From contig JAUIAS010000016.1 of NCBI GenBank assembly GCA_030425395.1, positions 1 to 64,000 of the forward strand: a stretch of 64,000 nt of DNA. The letters run 5' to 3'. Within the stretch, counting starts at the first letter, position 1. The number at the start of each line of letters is the position of its first letter. The notes beneath the pieces were generated by a model that was not told the origin of the DNA, did not search any database, and was given only the letters and a program-made list of their open reading frames with translations. This document shows positions 35,827-44,092 of the stretch, one piece after another. This stretch comes from Alphaproteobacteria bacterium. Lineage in GTDB: Bacteria > Pseudomonadota > Alphaproteobacteria > Rhodobacterales > Rhodobacteraceae. A program made the position numbers and the translations under genes.

Positions 35827-37794
35827 CTATTGCGCTGCAATCGCGGCGGGATCGACCAGGGTCACGATATCCATCATGATTGTATTCAGCTCGAAATCTT
35901 TGGGCGTATAAACCTTGGCCACACCCATGGCGAGAAGGCTCTGGGCATCGTCATCGGGAATGATTCCGCCAACGATGATCGGCACATGTCCCAAACCGGC
36001 GGAGGCCATCTTTTCCACAAGGTCCTTGACCAAAGGCAGGTGGCTGCCGCTCAGGATCGAGAGCCCCACAACATGGGCGTCCTCGGTTTTGGCGGCTTCC
36101 ACGATTTCGTCAGGGGTCAGGCGGATCCCTTCATAGCTGATGTCCATACCGCAATCGCGGGCGCGGAAGGCAATCTGTTCGGCCCCGTTGGAATGCCCGT
36201 CAAGACCGGGTTTGCCAACGACGAACTTGAGCCGGCGACCAAGCTTGTCACTCACCGCGTCAACGGCGGTCCGAATGTCGTCAAGTCCCTCTGTCTTGTT
36301 GGAAACCGATTTGGAAACGCCGGTCGGTCCGCGATACGTTCCGTGCACCCGGCGCATTTCCTCGGCCCATTCGCCGGTCGTCACACCGGCCTTGGCCGCT
36401 GCGATGGACGCGGGCATTACATTCTCGCCTTTTTGGGCGGCCTCGCGCAGCGCGGCGAGCGCGGCGTTGACCGCATCAGCGTCACGATCTGCACGCCAGG
36501 TGTTCAGGCGATCAATCTGTTCTTGCTCCACGGCCGGATCAACGACCATGATTCCGCCGTCTTCAGTTTGCAGGGGCGAGGGTTCGCCAGTTGTGAACTT
36601 GTTCACACCGACTACGGTTGTTTCTCCCTTTTCGATGCGGTTCAGGCGTTCTGCATTGCTGTCCACCAAACGGGACTTCATGTATTCGATGGATTGCACT
36701 GCGCCGCCCATTGAATCGAGATTGGCCAGTTCCGCGCGGGCCCCTGTCTTGAGTTCCTGCACCTTGGCATCAACCGTCGGATTGCCGTCAAACAAGTCGC
36801 CGAATTCCAGAAGGTCGGTTTCATAGGCCAGGATCTGCTGCATACGCATCGACCATTGCTGATCCCAAGGACGGGGCAATCCCAGCGCTTCGTTCCATGC
36901 GGGCAATTGAACGGCGCGGGCACGCGCGTTTTTGGACAAGGTAACGGCCAGCATTTCGATGAGGATGCGGTAGACGTTGTTTTCTGGCTGTTGTTCGGTC
37001 AGCCCGAGGGAATTGACCTGAACACCATAGCGAAAGCGGCGGAATTTTGGATCGCTGACGCCGTAGCGGGTTTCGCAAATTTCATCCCACAGTTCGACAA
37101 AGGCGCGCATCTTGCACATCTCGGTCACGAAACGGATACCGGCGTTCACAAAGAACGAAATACGCCCGACAAGCGTCGGGAAGTCTTCGGCAGGAACACG
37201 GGGTTGCAGTTCGTCCAGAACCGCCTGAGCCGTCGCCAGCGCAAAGGCAAGCTCTTGTTCCGGCGTGGCTCCTGCCTCCTGCAGGTGATAGGAACACACG
37301 TTCATCGGGTTCCACTTGGGAATATTTGTGTAACAATACTCCGCAACATCGCCGATCATTTTCAGCGACGGTTTCGGCGGGCACACATAGGTGCCGCGCG
37401 ACAGGTATTCTTTGATCAGGTCGTTTTGCACGGTTCCCTGAAGCTTGGTCACGTCTGCGCCTTGTTCTTCGGCCACCGCAACATAAAGGGCCAGAAGCCA
37501 TGGCGCCGTCGCGTTGATCGTCATCGACGTGTTCATTTGCTCCAGCGGGATTTCATCGAACAATGCGCGCATATCCCCAAGGTGGCAGATCGGAACGCCT
37601 ACCTTTCCGACTTCGCCTCGCGCAAGGGTATGGTCGCTGTCATATCCAGTCTGCGTGGGCAGATCGAATGCCACGGACAGGCCCGTCTGTCCCTTGGCAA
37701 GATTCCCGCGATAAAGCGCGTTTGATGCCTTGGCGGTGGAGTGTCCGGCATAGGTTCGGATAAGCCAGGGACGATCTTTCTGCGGCTGCGTCAT
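35827..37794 (-). CDS. ecm: ethylmalonyl-CoA mutase
   Basis: Adenosylcobalamin enzyme that turns (2R)-ethylmalonyl-CoA into (2S)-methylsuccinyl-CoA. 655 residues from the ATG at 37792-37794 (MTQPQKDRPWLIRTYAGHST), with GAGGTCCCCG ahead; the frame is open 17 codons upstream without need. The mutase barrel reads GLSVAFDLPTQTGYDSDH, and the C-terminal B12 domain shows DGHSNGAEQ (DXHXXG), LSILSGSH (SXL) and VGGIIPDDD. Single-chain mutase with fused B12 domain and ccr nearby favour Ecm over methylmalonyl-CoA mutase. Confidence 0.93.
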   Translation of the reverse strand: MTQPQKDRPWLIRTYAGHSTAKASNALYRGNLAKGQTGLSVAFDLPTQTGYDSDHTLARGEVGKVGVPICHLGDMRALFDEIPLEQMNTSMTINATAPWLLALYVAVAEEQGADVTKLQGTVQNDLIKEYLSRGTYVCPPKPSLKMIGDVAEYCYTNIPKWNPMNVCSYHLQEAGATPEQELAFALATAQAVLDELQPRVPAEDFPTLVGRISFFVNAGIRFVTEMCKMRAFVELWDEICETRYGVSDPKFRRFRYGVQVNSLGLTEQQPENNVYRILIEMLAVTLSKNARARAVQLPAWNEALGLPRPWDQQWSMRMQQILAYETDLLEFGDLFDGNPTVDAKVQELKTGARAELANLDSMGGAVQSIEYMKSRLVDSNAERLNRIEKGETTVVGVNKFTTGEPSPLQTEDGGIMVVDPAVEQEQIDRLNTWRADRDADAVNAALAALREAAQKGENVMPASIAAAKAGVTTGEWAEEMRRVHGTYRGPTGVSKSVSNKTEGLDDIRTAVDAVSDKLGRRLKFVVGKPGLDGHSNGAEQIAFRARDCGMDISYEGIRLTPDEIVEAAKTEDAHVVGLSILSGSHLPLVKDLVEKMASAGLGHVPIIVGGIIPDDDAQSLLAMGVAKVYTPKDFELNTIMMDIVTLVDPAAIAAQ

Positions 37795-37890
37795 CGGGGA
37801 CCTCGTGAATCGCTGTGGGCAATTATATTGCGTTTCAGGTGTCATACTTGAAATATTGGCGAAGTGTCAATTCGCTGCGTCGCGGCACAG

Positions 37891-37902
37891 TTGCCAGCGC
37901 AA
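37891..37902. promoter_or_regulatory. TTGC-N4-GCAA dyad between ecm and the acyltransferase gene
   Basis: A short dyad in the 169-base divergent region. ScfR-type regulators such as PccR and RamB recognise TTTGCAA-like boxes in short-chain acyl-CoA genes; a TTGCAAA occurs upstream of ccr too. The link is inference. Confidence 0.3.
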
Positions 37903-37963
37903 TTTTACGACGTCCGGATGATATCTTGCTTTACCGTTTTGGTTCGACCTGCAAAGGTTCGGT

Positions 37964-39298
37964 ATGACGAAGATGGTTGAACTGCCTCTTTGGGCGTTGG
38001 TTCTGTTGGTGGCCTTCGCGGGTGTGACTTTTGCGTCGCACTTCTTGTTCCCGTCCGTGCGTTGGTTTTTTCGCAGGCGGCTTGAGAAGGCCGTCGCGCG
38101 ACTGAACGCCCGGCTCGAACGTCCGATCGAACCGTTTCGGCTCGCCCGGCGATATGACATGATCCAACGTCTGATTTACGATCCCGGTGTCGGGCAGGCA
38201 GTGGCCCAGCATGCCAAACAAGAAGCCATTCCTGAAAACGTCGCGTTCGAGAAAGCGAGGCGATACGCCCGCGAAATTGTTCCGTCGTTCTCGGCCACGG
38301 CGTATTTCGGCTTTGCGATCCGCGTGTCCCGGTTCCTGTCAAACGCCATGTATCGGGTCGAGGTCGACTATTTGGACGAAGACGCGATCAAGGGGATCGA
38401 CCGGGATGCTACGGTGATTTTCGTTATGAACCACCGTAGCAACATGGACTATGTACTGGTGACCTATCTGGCTGCACAAAGATCGGCGTTATCCTATGCG
38501 GTGGGCGAATGGGCGAATGTCTGGCCGTTGAACCGGCTGATACGGGCGATGGGGGCATATTTCATCCGGCGTGGTTCTCTCAACGATCTATATCGTGGGG
38601 TTTTGGCCAGATACGTCCATCTGGCGACTTCGGGCGGGGTGACACAGGCGATGTTCCCTGAAGGCGGGCTGACCCTTGATGGCGGGTTAAAGCCACCCAA
38701 ACTGGGATTGTTGAAGTATCTGGTCCAAACGCATCAGAACGGGGACCGCGATGTGGTCTTTGTGCCCGTTGGCATAAATTATGATCGCGTGCTTGAAGAC
38801 CGGATCCTGATTTCTGCGCGGCATCATCCCAAGCGTCGGTTTCGCGCATCTATTGGCGTGGTCGCGCGGTTTGCGATCAAACAACTGTGGTTGCGGGTCA
38901 GGGGGCGGTATCATCACTTTGGTCGCGCTGCGGTTCAATATGGCCGCCCATTGTCGCTTCGCGCGTTCAGTGCAGGAAAAATAGATGGCGTGACCGAAGC
39001 TTTGGGTGATGAACTCATGGCCCGTATCGGCAGGGCTGTGCCCTTGCTACCCGTTCCTTTGGTTGCGTCGGTGATGCAGGATGGCGCAATCCGTCATCGC
39101 GCGGACATTGAAGCGAGCGTCGCTGAATTTCTTGTTCGGGTCGGCGTGGACGGGGACACCACGGCGATTGTCTCCGATGCTCTGGAAATTCTGAATCGGC
39201 GTCATGTTCTGGAAAAATCCGATGACGGGTGGCAGTGCCCAGAGGACCAGAGAGACGTGTGCCGGTATTATGCGCAATCAATCCGACACTTTGGCTAA
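37964..39298 (+). CDS. PlsB-like/1-acylglycerol acyltransferase family protein
   Basis: 444 residues: an N-terminal helix (LPLWALVLLVAFAGVTFASH), then the acyltransferase HX4D motif in NHRSNMD at residues 156-162, with RRGSLNDLYRG and FPEGG at 231-235. It resembles the GPAT side of the family more than short PlsC. It likely acylates glycerol-3-phosphate or lysophospholipid. Lying head-to-head with ecm and before ccr, it may belong to the same regulated neighbourhood, but no metabolic tie is known. Confidence 0.85.
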   Translation: MTKMVELPLWALVLLVAFAGVTFASHFLFPSVRWFFRRRLEKAVARLNARLERPIEPFRLARRYDMIQRLIYDPGVGQAVAQHAKQEAIPENVAFEKARRYAREIVPSFSATAYFGFAIRVSRFLSNAMYRVEVDYLDEDAIKGIDRDATVIFVMNHRSNMDYVLVTYLAAQRSALSYAVGEWANVWPLNRLIRAMGAYFIRRGSLNDLYRGVLARYVHLATSGGVTQAMFPEGGLTLDGGLKPPKLGLLKYLVQTHQNGDRDVVFVPVGINYDRVLEDRILISARHHPKRRFRASIGVVARFAIKQLWLRVRGRYHHFGRAAVQYGRPLSLRAFSAGKIDGVTEALGDELMARIGRAVPLLPVPLVASVMQDGAIRHRADIEASVAEFLVRVGVDGDTTAIVSDALEILNRRHVLEKSDDGWQCPEDQRDVCRYYAQSIRHFG

Positions 39299-39375
39299 GG
39301 CGCGGCATTCTGCGTCTGCATTGTAACTTTCTGCGCCTGCTGGGTCATAAAATTACAAAAACCGATCATTTCTTA

Positions 39376-39387
39376 TTGCAAAGTTGC
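39376..39387. promoter_or_regulatory. TTGCAAAGTTGC motif upstream of ccr
   Basis: TTGCAAA is followed after one base by a second TTGC, about 75 bases before the ccr start. A further CTGCAATGCGGCAAT lies at 39422-39436. TTTGCAA-type boxes are bound by ScfR family regulators of acyl-CoA assimilation in Rhodobacter; whether that holds here is untested. Confidence 0.4.
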
Positions 39388-39459
39388 GCGGAGAAAAATA
39401 TTTCATCGGGGAAGTCGCGATTCTGCAATGCGGCAATGAACATGATTATGGAGGCTCAA

Positions 39460-40746
39460 ATGGCTCTTGATACAAACGGCGGAATCGCCAGCTACGAGGC
39501 ACCGGAGAAAGATCTCTACGAGATGGGAGAGATGCCGCCGCTTGGCTATGTCCCCAAGCAGATGTACTCTTGGGCCATCCGTCACGAACGCCACGGGGAA
39601 CCTGATACCGCGATGCAGCAAGAGGTCGTTGACGTGCCGACGCTGGATTCCAATGAGGTTCTTGTTCTCGTGATGGCAGCCGGGGTGAACTACAATGGCG
39701 TCTGGGCCGCTCTGGGTCAGCCGATCAGCCCGTTTGATGGCCACAAACAGCCCTACCATATCGCTGGATCCGATGCCGCCGGGATCGTCTGGGCGGTTGG
39801 TGACAAGGTCAAGCGCTGGAAGGTTGGTGACGAAGTCGTGGTGCATTGCAATCAGGACGACGGCGACGACGAAGAATGCAACGGTGGCGATCCGATGTAT
39901 TCCCCGACCCAGCGCATCTGGGGCTATGAGACGCCGGACGGGTCCTTCGCCCAGTTCACCCGCGTTCAAAGCCAGCAGCTGATGCCGCGCCCCAAACACC
40001 TGACCTGGGAAGAAAGCGCGTGTTACACCCTGACACTGGCGACTGCCTATCGGATGCTGTTCGGCCACGCGCCTCATGATCTCAAGCCTGGTCAGAACGT
40101 TCTGGTCTGGGGGGCCTCGGGTGGTCTGGGGTCGTATGCGATCCAGTTGATCAACACCGCAGGTGCCAATGCGATCGGCGTGATTTCGGATGAAAGCAAG
40201 CGCGAATTCGTGATGGGTCTTGGGGCCAAGGGCGTGATCAATCGCAACGATTTCAATTGCTGGGGCCAGCTTCCCACGGTCAATACGCCGGAATACAACA
40301 CCTGGCTGAAGGAAGCGCGGAAATTCGGCAAGGCGATCTGGGAGATCACCGGCAAAGGCGTCAGCGTCGACATGGTGTTCGAGCATCCCGGTGAGGCGAC
40401 CTTCCCGGTGTCTTCTCTGGTGTGCAAAAAAGGTGGCATGGTTGTGATCTGTGCAGGCACCAGCGGTTTTAACTGCACGTTCGACGTGCGTTATATGTGG
40501 ATGCACCAAAAGCGCCTTCAGGGGTCGCACTTTGCTCACCTCAAGCAGGCCTCCGCTGCGAACCAGTTGATGGTCGAACGTCGCCTTGATCCGTGCATGT
40601 CCGAAGTCTTTACGTGGGCCGATCTTCCGCAGGCACACATGAAAATGCTCAGGAACCAGCATAAGCCGGGCAATATGTCTGTTCTGGTGCAGTCTCCCAT
40701 CACGGGGTTGCGCACATTCGAAGACGCGCTGGAAGCAGGCAAGTAA
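39460..40746 (+). CDS. ccr: crotonyl-CoA carboxylase/reductase
   Basis: NADPH-dependent reductive carboxylation of crotonyl-CoA to ethylmalonyl-CoA, the key step of the ethylmalonyl-CoA pathway. 428 residues, an MDR-superfamily enzyme. The start MALDTNGGIASYEAPEKDLY is typical; ATG at 39460 has GGAGG in front. Visible parts: AAGVNYNGVWAALG, HIAGSDAAGIVWAVGDKVKRW, the NADPH loop GASGGLGS at residues 218-225, and the C-terminal QKRLQGSHFAHLKQA. Followed by a terminator, so it ends its transcript. Confidence 0.97.
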   Translation: MALDTNGGIASYEAPEKDLYEMGEMPPLGYVPKQMYSWAIRHERHGEPDTAMQQEVVDVPTLDSNEVLVLVMAAGVNYNGVWAALGQPISPFDGHKQPYHIAGSDAAGIVWAVGDKVKRWKVGDEVVVHCNQDDGDDEECNGGDPMYSPTQRIWGYETPDGSFAQFTRVQSQQLMPRPKHLTWEESACYTLTLATAYRMLFGHAPHDLKPGQNVLVWGASGGLGSYAIQLINTAGANAIGVISDESKREFVMGLGAKGVINRNDFNCWGQLPTVNTPEYNTWLKEARKFGKAIWEITGKGVSVDMVFEHPGEATFPVSSLVCKKGGMVVICAGTSGFNCTFDVRYMWMHQKRLQGSHFAHLKQASAANQLMVERRLDPCMSEVFTWADLPQAHMKMLRNQHKPGNMSVLVQSPITGLRTFEDALEAGK

Positions 40747-40770
40747 CCTGACGACAGAGCCAATCAAACC

Positions 40771-40802
40771 AAGCCCGCGAAGATCGCTTCGCGGGCTTTT
40801 TT
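40771..40802 (+). terminator. Rho-independent terminator after ccr
   Basis: A 12-bp perfect stem AAGCCCGCGAAG/CTTCGCGGGCTT with loop ATCG and a run of six T, 24 bases after the ccr stop. Confidence 0.95.
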
Positions 40803-40806
40803 GCGC

Positions 40807-40824
40807 CTCCCCATATCTGGGGAG
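40807..40824. promoter_or_regulatory. 18-bp dyad CTCCCCATATCTGGGGAG, candidate lux-type box
   Basis: CTCCCCA-TATC-TGGGGAG is a perfect 7-bp inverted repeat and has the 18-base length of TraR-type boxes. It lies about 86 bases upstream of the small gene that precedes luxR, just downstream of the ccr terminator. A TATTCT at about 40839-40844 could be a -10 box. Its sequence is unlike the V. fischeri lux box, so this is a position-based inference. Confidence 0.45.
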
Positions 40825-40909
40825 TAGATATCGGTGAATATTCTTCGTTAACCTGATCGTGCTAAGGTAGAATTAACCAATTGTTAACTACTTTGAGGGG
40901 ACTCTGGCC

Positions 40910-41125
40910 ATGCAACATGACTGGATTCTAGGCGTTCTGTCGGATCTGCAAGCCTTTGCCAAGACAAATGGCCTTGAGGCCCTTGGCGAACAGCTTGACG
41001 ATACGCGGCTCATCGCGATGGCCGAACTCGCCTGTATTCCAAGCGAAGGGCAGGCGCGTGCACATGGAGAATCGCCAACGGCTGGACGACATCCTCAAAG
41101 AGGTGGAAGCCTCCCCGACGCTTGA
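40910..41125 (+). CDS. small helical protein upstream of luxR
   Basis: 71 residues, MQHDWILGVLSDLQAFAKTN with a helical, leucine-rich first 45 residues and then a tail (after CIPSEG) that overlaps luxR by 62 bases. The start has GAGGGG eight bases before the ATG. I have an impression of a similar short gene next to luxR in other Roseobacters. The overlap and tail codons weaken the C-terminal part, and no function is known. A link to LuxR control is a guess. Confidence 0.5.
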   Translation: MQHDWILGVLSDLQAFAKTNGLEALGEQLDDTRLIAMAELACIPSEGQARAHGESPTAGRHPQRGGSLPDA

Positions 41126-41783
41126 GGCACTTCAAACCGCGAGCGAGGCATTGCGCGACGCACTTGGGGTCGATCACCTTGTCTATCACTGGGTTGACAG
41201 CACCGGCGAACAATATGGATGCGGCACCTATTCGGACGAATGGGTGGATCGTTATCTTGAATGCAATTACCTGCGCATAGACCCGGTTATTTCTGGGTGC
41301 CTTCAACAATTTCAACCATTGGATTGGCGCGAGCTTGACTGGACGCCCAAGGCATTGGCCGCCTTCCGACAGGAAGCGATGTCCTATGGTCTTGGCAATC
41401 AGGGGTTTTCCGTGCCGATCCGGGGACCGAATGGCCAATTCGCTCTGTTCACGGTGAATGCGAACCGGAACGATGAGGCATGGGATGACTTTATCGTCGC
41501 AAACGGTCACGCCTTGATCCTGATTGCCCAGATATTCAACCAAAAGGCCATTGAGTTTGAACCGGGCCGCACGCCGCAACAGGTGCAGCCTTTGTCCCCC
41601 CGCGAAGTCGAAGCAATGGCGATGCTGTCCAAAGGATACAGCCGGGCGCAGATCGCCAGCCTTCTGAATATTTCAGAGCATACATTACGGGTCTATATCG
41701 AAGGAGCGCGGTTCAAGCTTGGGGCGTTGAACACGACCCATGCCGTGGCGCGGGCCATTGGCCGGGGGCTGGTCACCCCCTAG
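41064..41783 (+). CDS. luxR: LuxR-type acyl-homoserine-lactone receptor
   Basis: 239 residues from the ATG at 41064. The autoinducer-binding domain keeps all hallmark residues: Trp60, Tyr64, Asp73, Pro74, Trp88 and Gly114 align with TraR Trp57, Tyr61, Asp70, Pro71, Trp85 and Gly113 at nearly constant offset. The C-terminal LuxR helix-turn-helix reads LSPREVEAMAMLSKGYSRAQ and ISEHTLRVYI. It is therefore an AHL-dependent transcription factor, paired with the luxI 93 bases downstream. The ribosome site is weak (AGGCGCG). Upstream frame to 40956 is not supported. Symbol is the family name; the species-specific name is unknown. Confidence 0.92.
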   Translation: MENRQRLDDILKEVEASPTLEALQTASEALRDALGVDHLVYHWVDSTGEQYGCGTYSDEWVDRYLECNYLRIDPVISGCLQQFQPLDWRELDWTPKALAAFRQEAMSYGLGNQGFSVPIRGPNGQFALFTVNANRNDEAWDDFIVANGHALILIAQIFNQKAIEFEPGRTPQQVQPLSPREVEAMAMLSKGYSRAQIASLLNISEHTLRVYIEGARFKLGALNTTHAVARAIGRGLVTP

Positions 41784-41839
41784 CTTGAACGCATAGGCAA
41801 CGGGCGCTCGATTCATCGGCTGACAGGTTTTTGATCACT

Positions 41840-41871
41840 ACCTCGGACGGCAGTTTTTGCTGCCACGAGGT
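41840..41871 (+). promoter_or_regulatory. RNA hairpin sequestering the luxI ribosome binding site
   Basis: ACCTCG (41840-41845) pairs with CGAGGT (41866-41871), and GGCAG with CTGCC inside, around a T-rich loop TTTTTG. The right arm contains the GAGG of the luxI ribosome site, six bases before its GTG. In RNA the site would be closed unless opened by heat, a protein or a ligand; as DNA the dyad could instead be an operator. Confidence 0.6.
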
Positions 41872-41876
41872 GCCCC

Positions 41877-42509
41877 GTGATCCGATTCCTTACCGCCCCT
41901 GACCTGAGCCGTTTCCCCGTTTTGGCCCGTTCCATGTTTCTGGATCGGACGCTCCAGTTTCGCGATCGCATGGGCTGGCCCGTTCGGGTCGATGCGGACG
42001 GGGGCGAGCGAGATGAATACGATGCGTGCTCTCCGATCTATGTCCTCTGGGAAACACCCGACGGACGGCACGGCGGGTCATTGCGTCTGTTGGCCACAAC
42101 AGGGCGGGTAATGGTGAATGAGGTTTTTGCCGATCTCCTGCCCGACGGGCAGATAAGCGATCCGGCGATATGGGAATGCACGCGATTTTGTCTTGCGCCG
42201 GGGGCGGATGGGCGAGTGGCAGCCGCGCTGATGCAGGCGGGCGGTGAGATCATGCGCCAGAATGGTGTCGATCACTTTATCGGCGTATTTGATGCGCCCA
42301 TGGTGCGGGTCTATTCCCGATTGGGCTCCAGCCCGCGCATTCTGGGGCGAAATGGAACGGGCCGCGGGGCGATTGGCGTCGGTCTATGGGCCTATGACAA
42401 AGCCGCGCGTGCCGCGCTAGAGGCCCGATCCGGCATTGACGGGGCCCAGATGACGGCATGGTTTCTGCAGTCATCCCTGAGCCGTCGCAGAGGCTTTGCC
42501 GCCGGCTAG
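41877..42509 (+). CDS. luxI: acyl-homoserine-lactone synthase
   Basis: Makes an AHL signal from S-adenosylmethionine and acyl-ACP. 210 residues with the invariant LuxI residues: Arg24, Phe28, Trp34, Asp46 and Asp49 in RDEYD, Arg70, Phe84, Glu100 and Arg103 (WECTRF). The GTG at 41877 has a good GAGG site six bases ahead, folded in a hairpin. It follows luxR; the helicase gene begins 47 bases further. The acyl chain cannot be told from sequence. Symbol is the family name. Confidence 0.95.
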   Translation: MIRFLTAPDLSRFPVLARSMFLDRTLQFRDRMGWPVRVDADGGERDEYDACSPIYVLWETPDGRHGGSLRLLATTGRVMVNEVFADLLPDGQISDPAIWECTRFCLAPGADGRVAAALMQAGGEIMRQNGVDHFIGVFDAPMVRVYSRLGSSPRILGRNGTGRGAIGVGLWAYDKAARAALEARSGIDGAQMTAWFLQSSLSRRRGFAAG

Positions 42510-42556
42510 AGCCAACCTCTCTGGCGCCTGTCTGGCGGTCCCTGTAGTGTGCCGCC

Positions 42557-44092
42557 ATGACAGAGATTTCCCCGGTTCTTTCGGACGATCAGGCCACTGC
42601 CTATGACACCATCGCAGAGATGCTGCGCGGGGCCGGTGTGGATATCGAAGATGGGGTTTGCCTTCCGGCCAAGGCAGGCAAGACATCAGCCATGGCCGTC
42701 ATGGGCAAGGCCGGTTCGGGCAAAACGTTGCTTCTGGCGCAGATGTGCCGTGACCTGAAGGAGGCGGGCGTCGATATCGTCAGCGGCGACTATGAGGGCC
42801 GCAACCGAAAGGATCGCCGCACACTTGCCGTGCTCGCCCCGACGAACAAGGCGGCCAGCGTTTTGCGCCTGCGTGGTGTACCGGCCACGACCATCCATCG
42901 CATTCTCTATACACCGGTTTACGACCCCGAATACGAGCGCATCGCCGAATGGTTGATGGGCGAAGGCGAACGCCCCGAGATCGAAGGATTGACCGATATC
43001 GCGCTGGATCGCGCGCAGGCCTTCTTTGCCATCAACAAAAGCGTTCCGGGCGCCTTGGCCGCGGCGGGGTTGCGCGGGTCCGACTTCATTACCGGCTGGA
43101 AGCGGCGCGAAGACCCGTTGGACATCGGGTTTATTGATGAATCCTCCATGCTGGACGATCGCCAGTTTGATGACCTGCGCGAAATTTTCCCCAATCTGGT
43201 TCTGTTCGGCGATCCCGCACAGCTGGCCCCGGTCAACCAATCGGGCACCATGGTGTTTGACCGGTTGGCGGATCAGTCCAAACTGATGCTCAATCGCGTT
43301 CACCGCCAAGAGCAAGACAACCCGATTCTGGATCTGGCCCATATGCTGGCTGATCCGCAGCTTGGTTTTGAAGATTTTGAGGCCGAAATCACGCGCATTG
43401 CCAAGCACGACGAACGGGTTCGGATCGGTCAGCGGGTCGAAGTCGATCTGATGGCGCGCAGCCCGGTGCTTGTTTGGCGCAACGCCACGCGCATTCGGCT
43501 GATCAACGCATTCCGGTCCGTGTATGACGCGCCCGATGATGAGCTGCTCGAGGGCGAACCGTTGATCTGTGACGGGATCGAACTGCCGCTCAAGCATCGG
43601 CGTAAAAGGCTCGATCTTGAGGCGCGCGGCCTGATCAAAGGGGCCCAGGTGATTTATCTCGGGCCGGGCAGAAAGCCGGGGTTTTCGCGTTTGCATGTTA
43701 TTGGTGCCGAAGATCCGCAGGTATCCGCAGCGTCAATCGTCAAGATCGAAAAACCGGACGAAGAGGAACCGTTCATTCCCTTTGCCGCGCGTATGGGGGC
43801 CGCGTTCCTGCATGGCGCGGCGGTGACCATTCACAAAGCGCAAGGGTCGCAGTGGAATACGGTTCAGGTCTTTGCCCCTGATTTGTGGGCCGCCGCGCGT
43901 ACAGGCCGCTCAGAAGCGGGACAGGCGCTTTGGAAGCGGCTTGCCTATGTGGCCATCACCCGCGCGCAGGAAAATCTGTTCTGGGTGGTGCGCAACCGAT
44001 TGTCCCGGCCCGAAACACCGTTGTCCGTGGCTGATCTGAAATCCACACCGCGCGCGCCGCTGACCCTTTTGCAGGAGACGGAAGAGATATGA
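42557..44092 (+). CDS. RecD-like ATP-dependent helicase
   Basis: Superfamily 1B helicase of 511 residues without the RecBCD partners nearby. Walker A MGKAGSGKT at about residues 49-57, motif II FIDESSML, motif III GDPAQLAPV, motif V/VI VTIHKAQGSQW and YVAITRAQENLFWVV. These match stand-alone RecD2/Dda-like enzymes that unwind 5' to 3', probably in repair or replication restart. It lies close after luxI and overlaps the SDR gene by four bases. Whether it shares the quorum-sensing transcript is open. Confidence 0.88.
   Translation: MTEISPVLSDDQATAYDTIAEMLRGAGVDIEDGVCLPAKAGKTSAMAVMGKAGSGKTLLLAQMCRDLKEAGVDIVSGDYEGRNRKDRRTLAVLAPTNKAASVLRLRGVPATTIHRILYTPVYDPEYERIAEWLMGEGERPEIEGLTDIALDRAQAFFAINKSVPGALAAAGLRGSDFITGWKRREDPLDIGFIDESSMLDDRQFDDLREIFPNLVLFGDPAQLAPVNQSGTMVFDRLADQSKLMLNRVHRQEQDNPILDLAHMLADPQLGFEDFEAEITRIAKHDERVRIGQRVEVDLMARSPVLVWRNATRIRLINAFRSVYDAPDDELLEGEPLICDGIELPLKHRRKRLDLEARGLIKGAQVIYLGPGRKPGFSRLHVIGAEDPQVSAASIVKIEKPDEEEPFIPFAARMGAAFLHGAAVTIHKAQGSQWNTVQVFAPDLWAAARTGRSEAGQALWKRLAYVAITRAQENLFWVVRNRLSRPETPLSVADLKSTPRAPLTLLQETEEI

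Noticed and set aside
41840-41871. Treating the luxI hairpin as a standard 20-bp lux box
   Set aside because: The dyad starts ACCT and ends AGGT but spans 32 bases, unlike the 18-20 bases of lux boxes.
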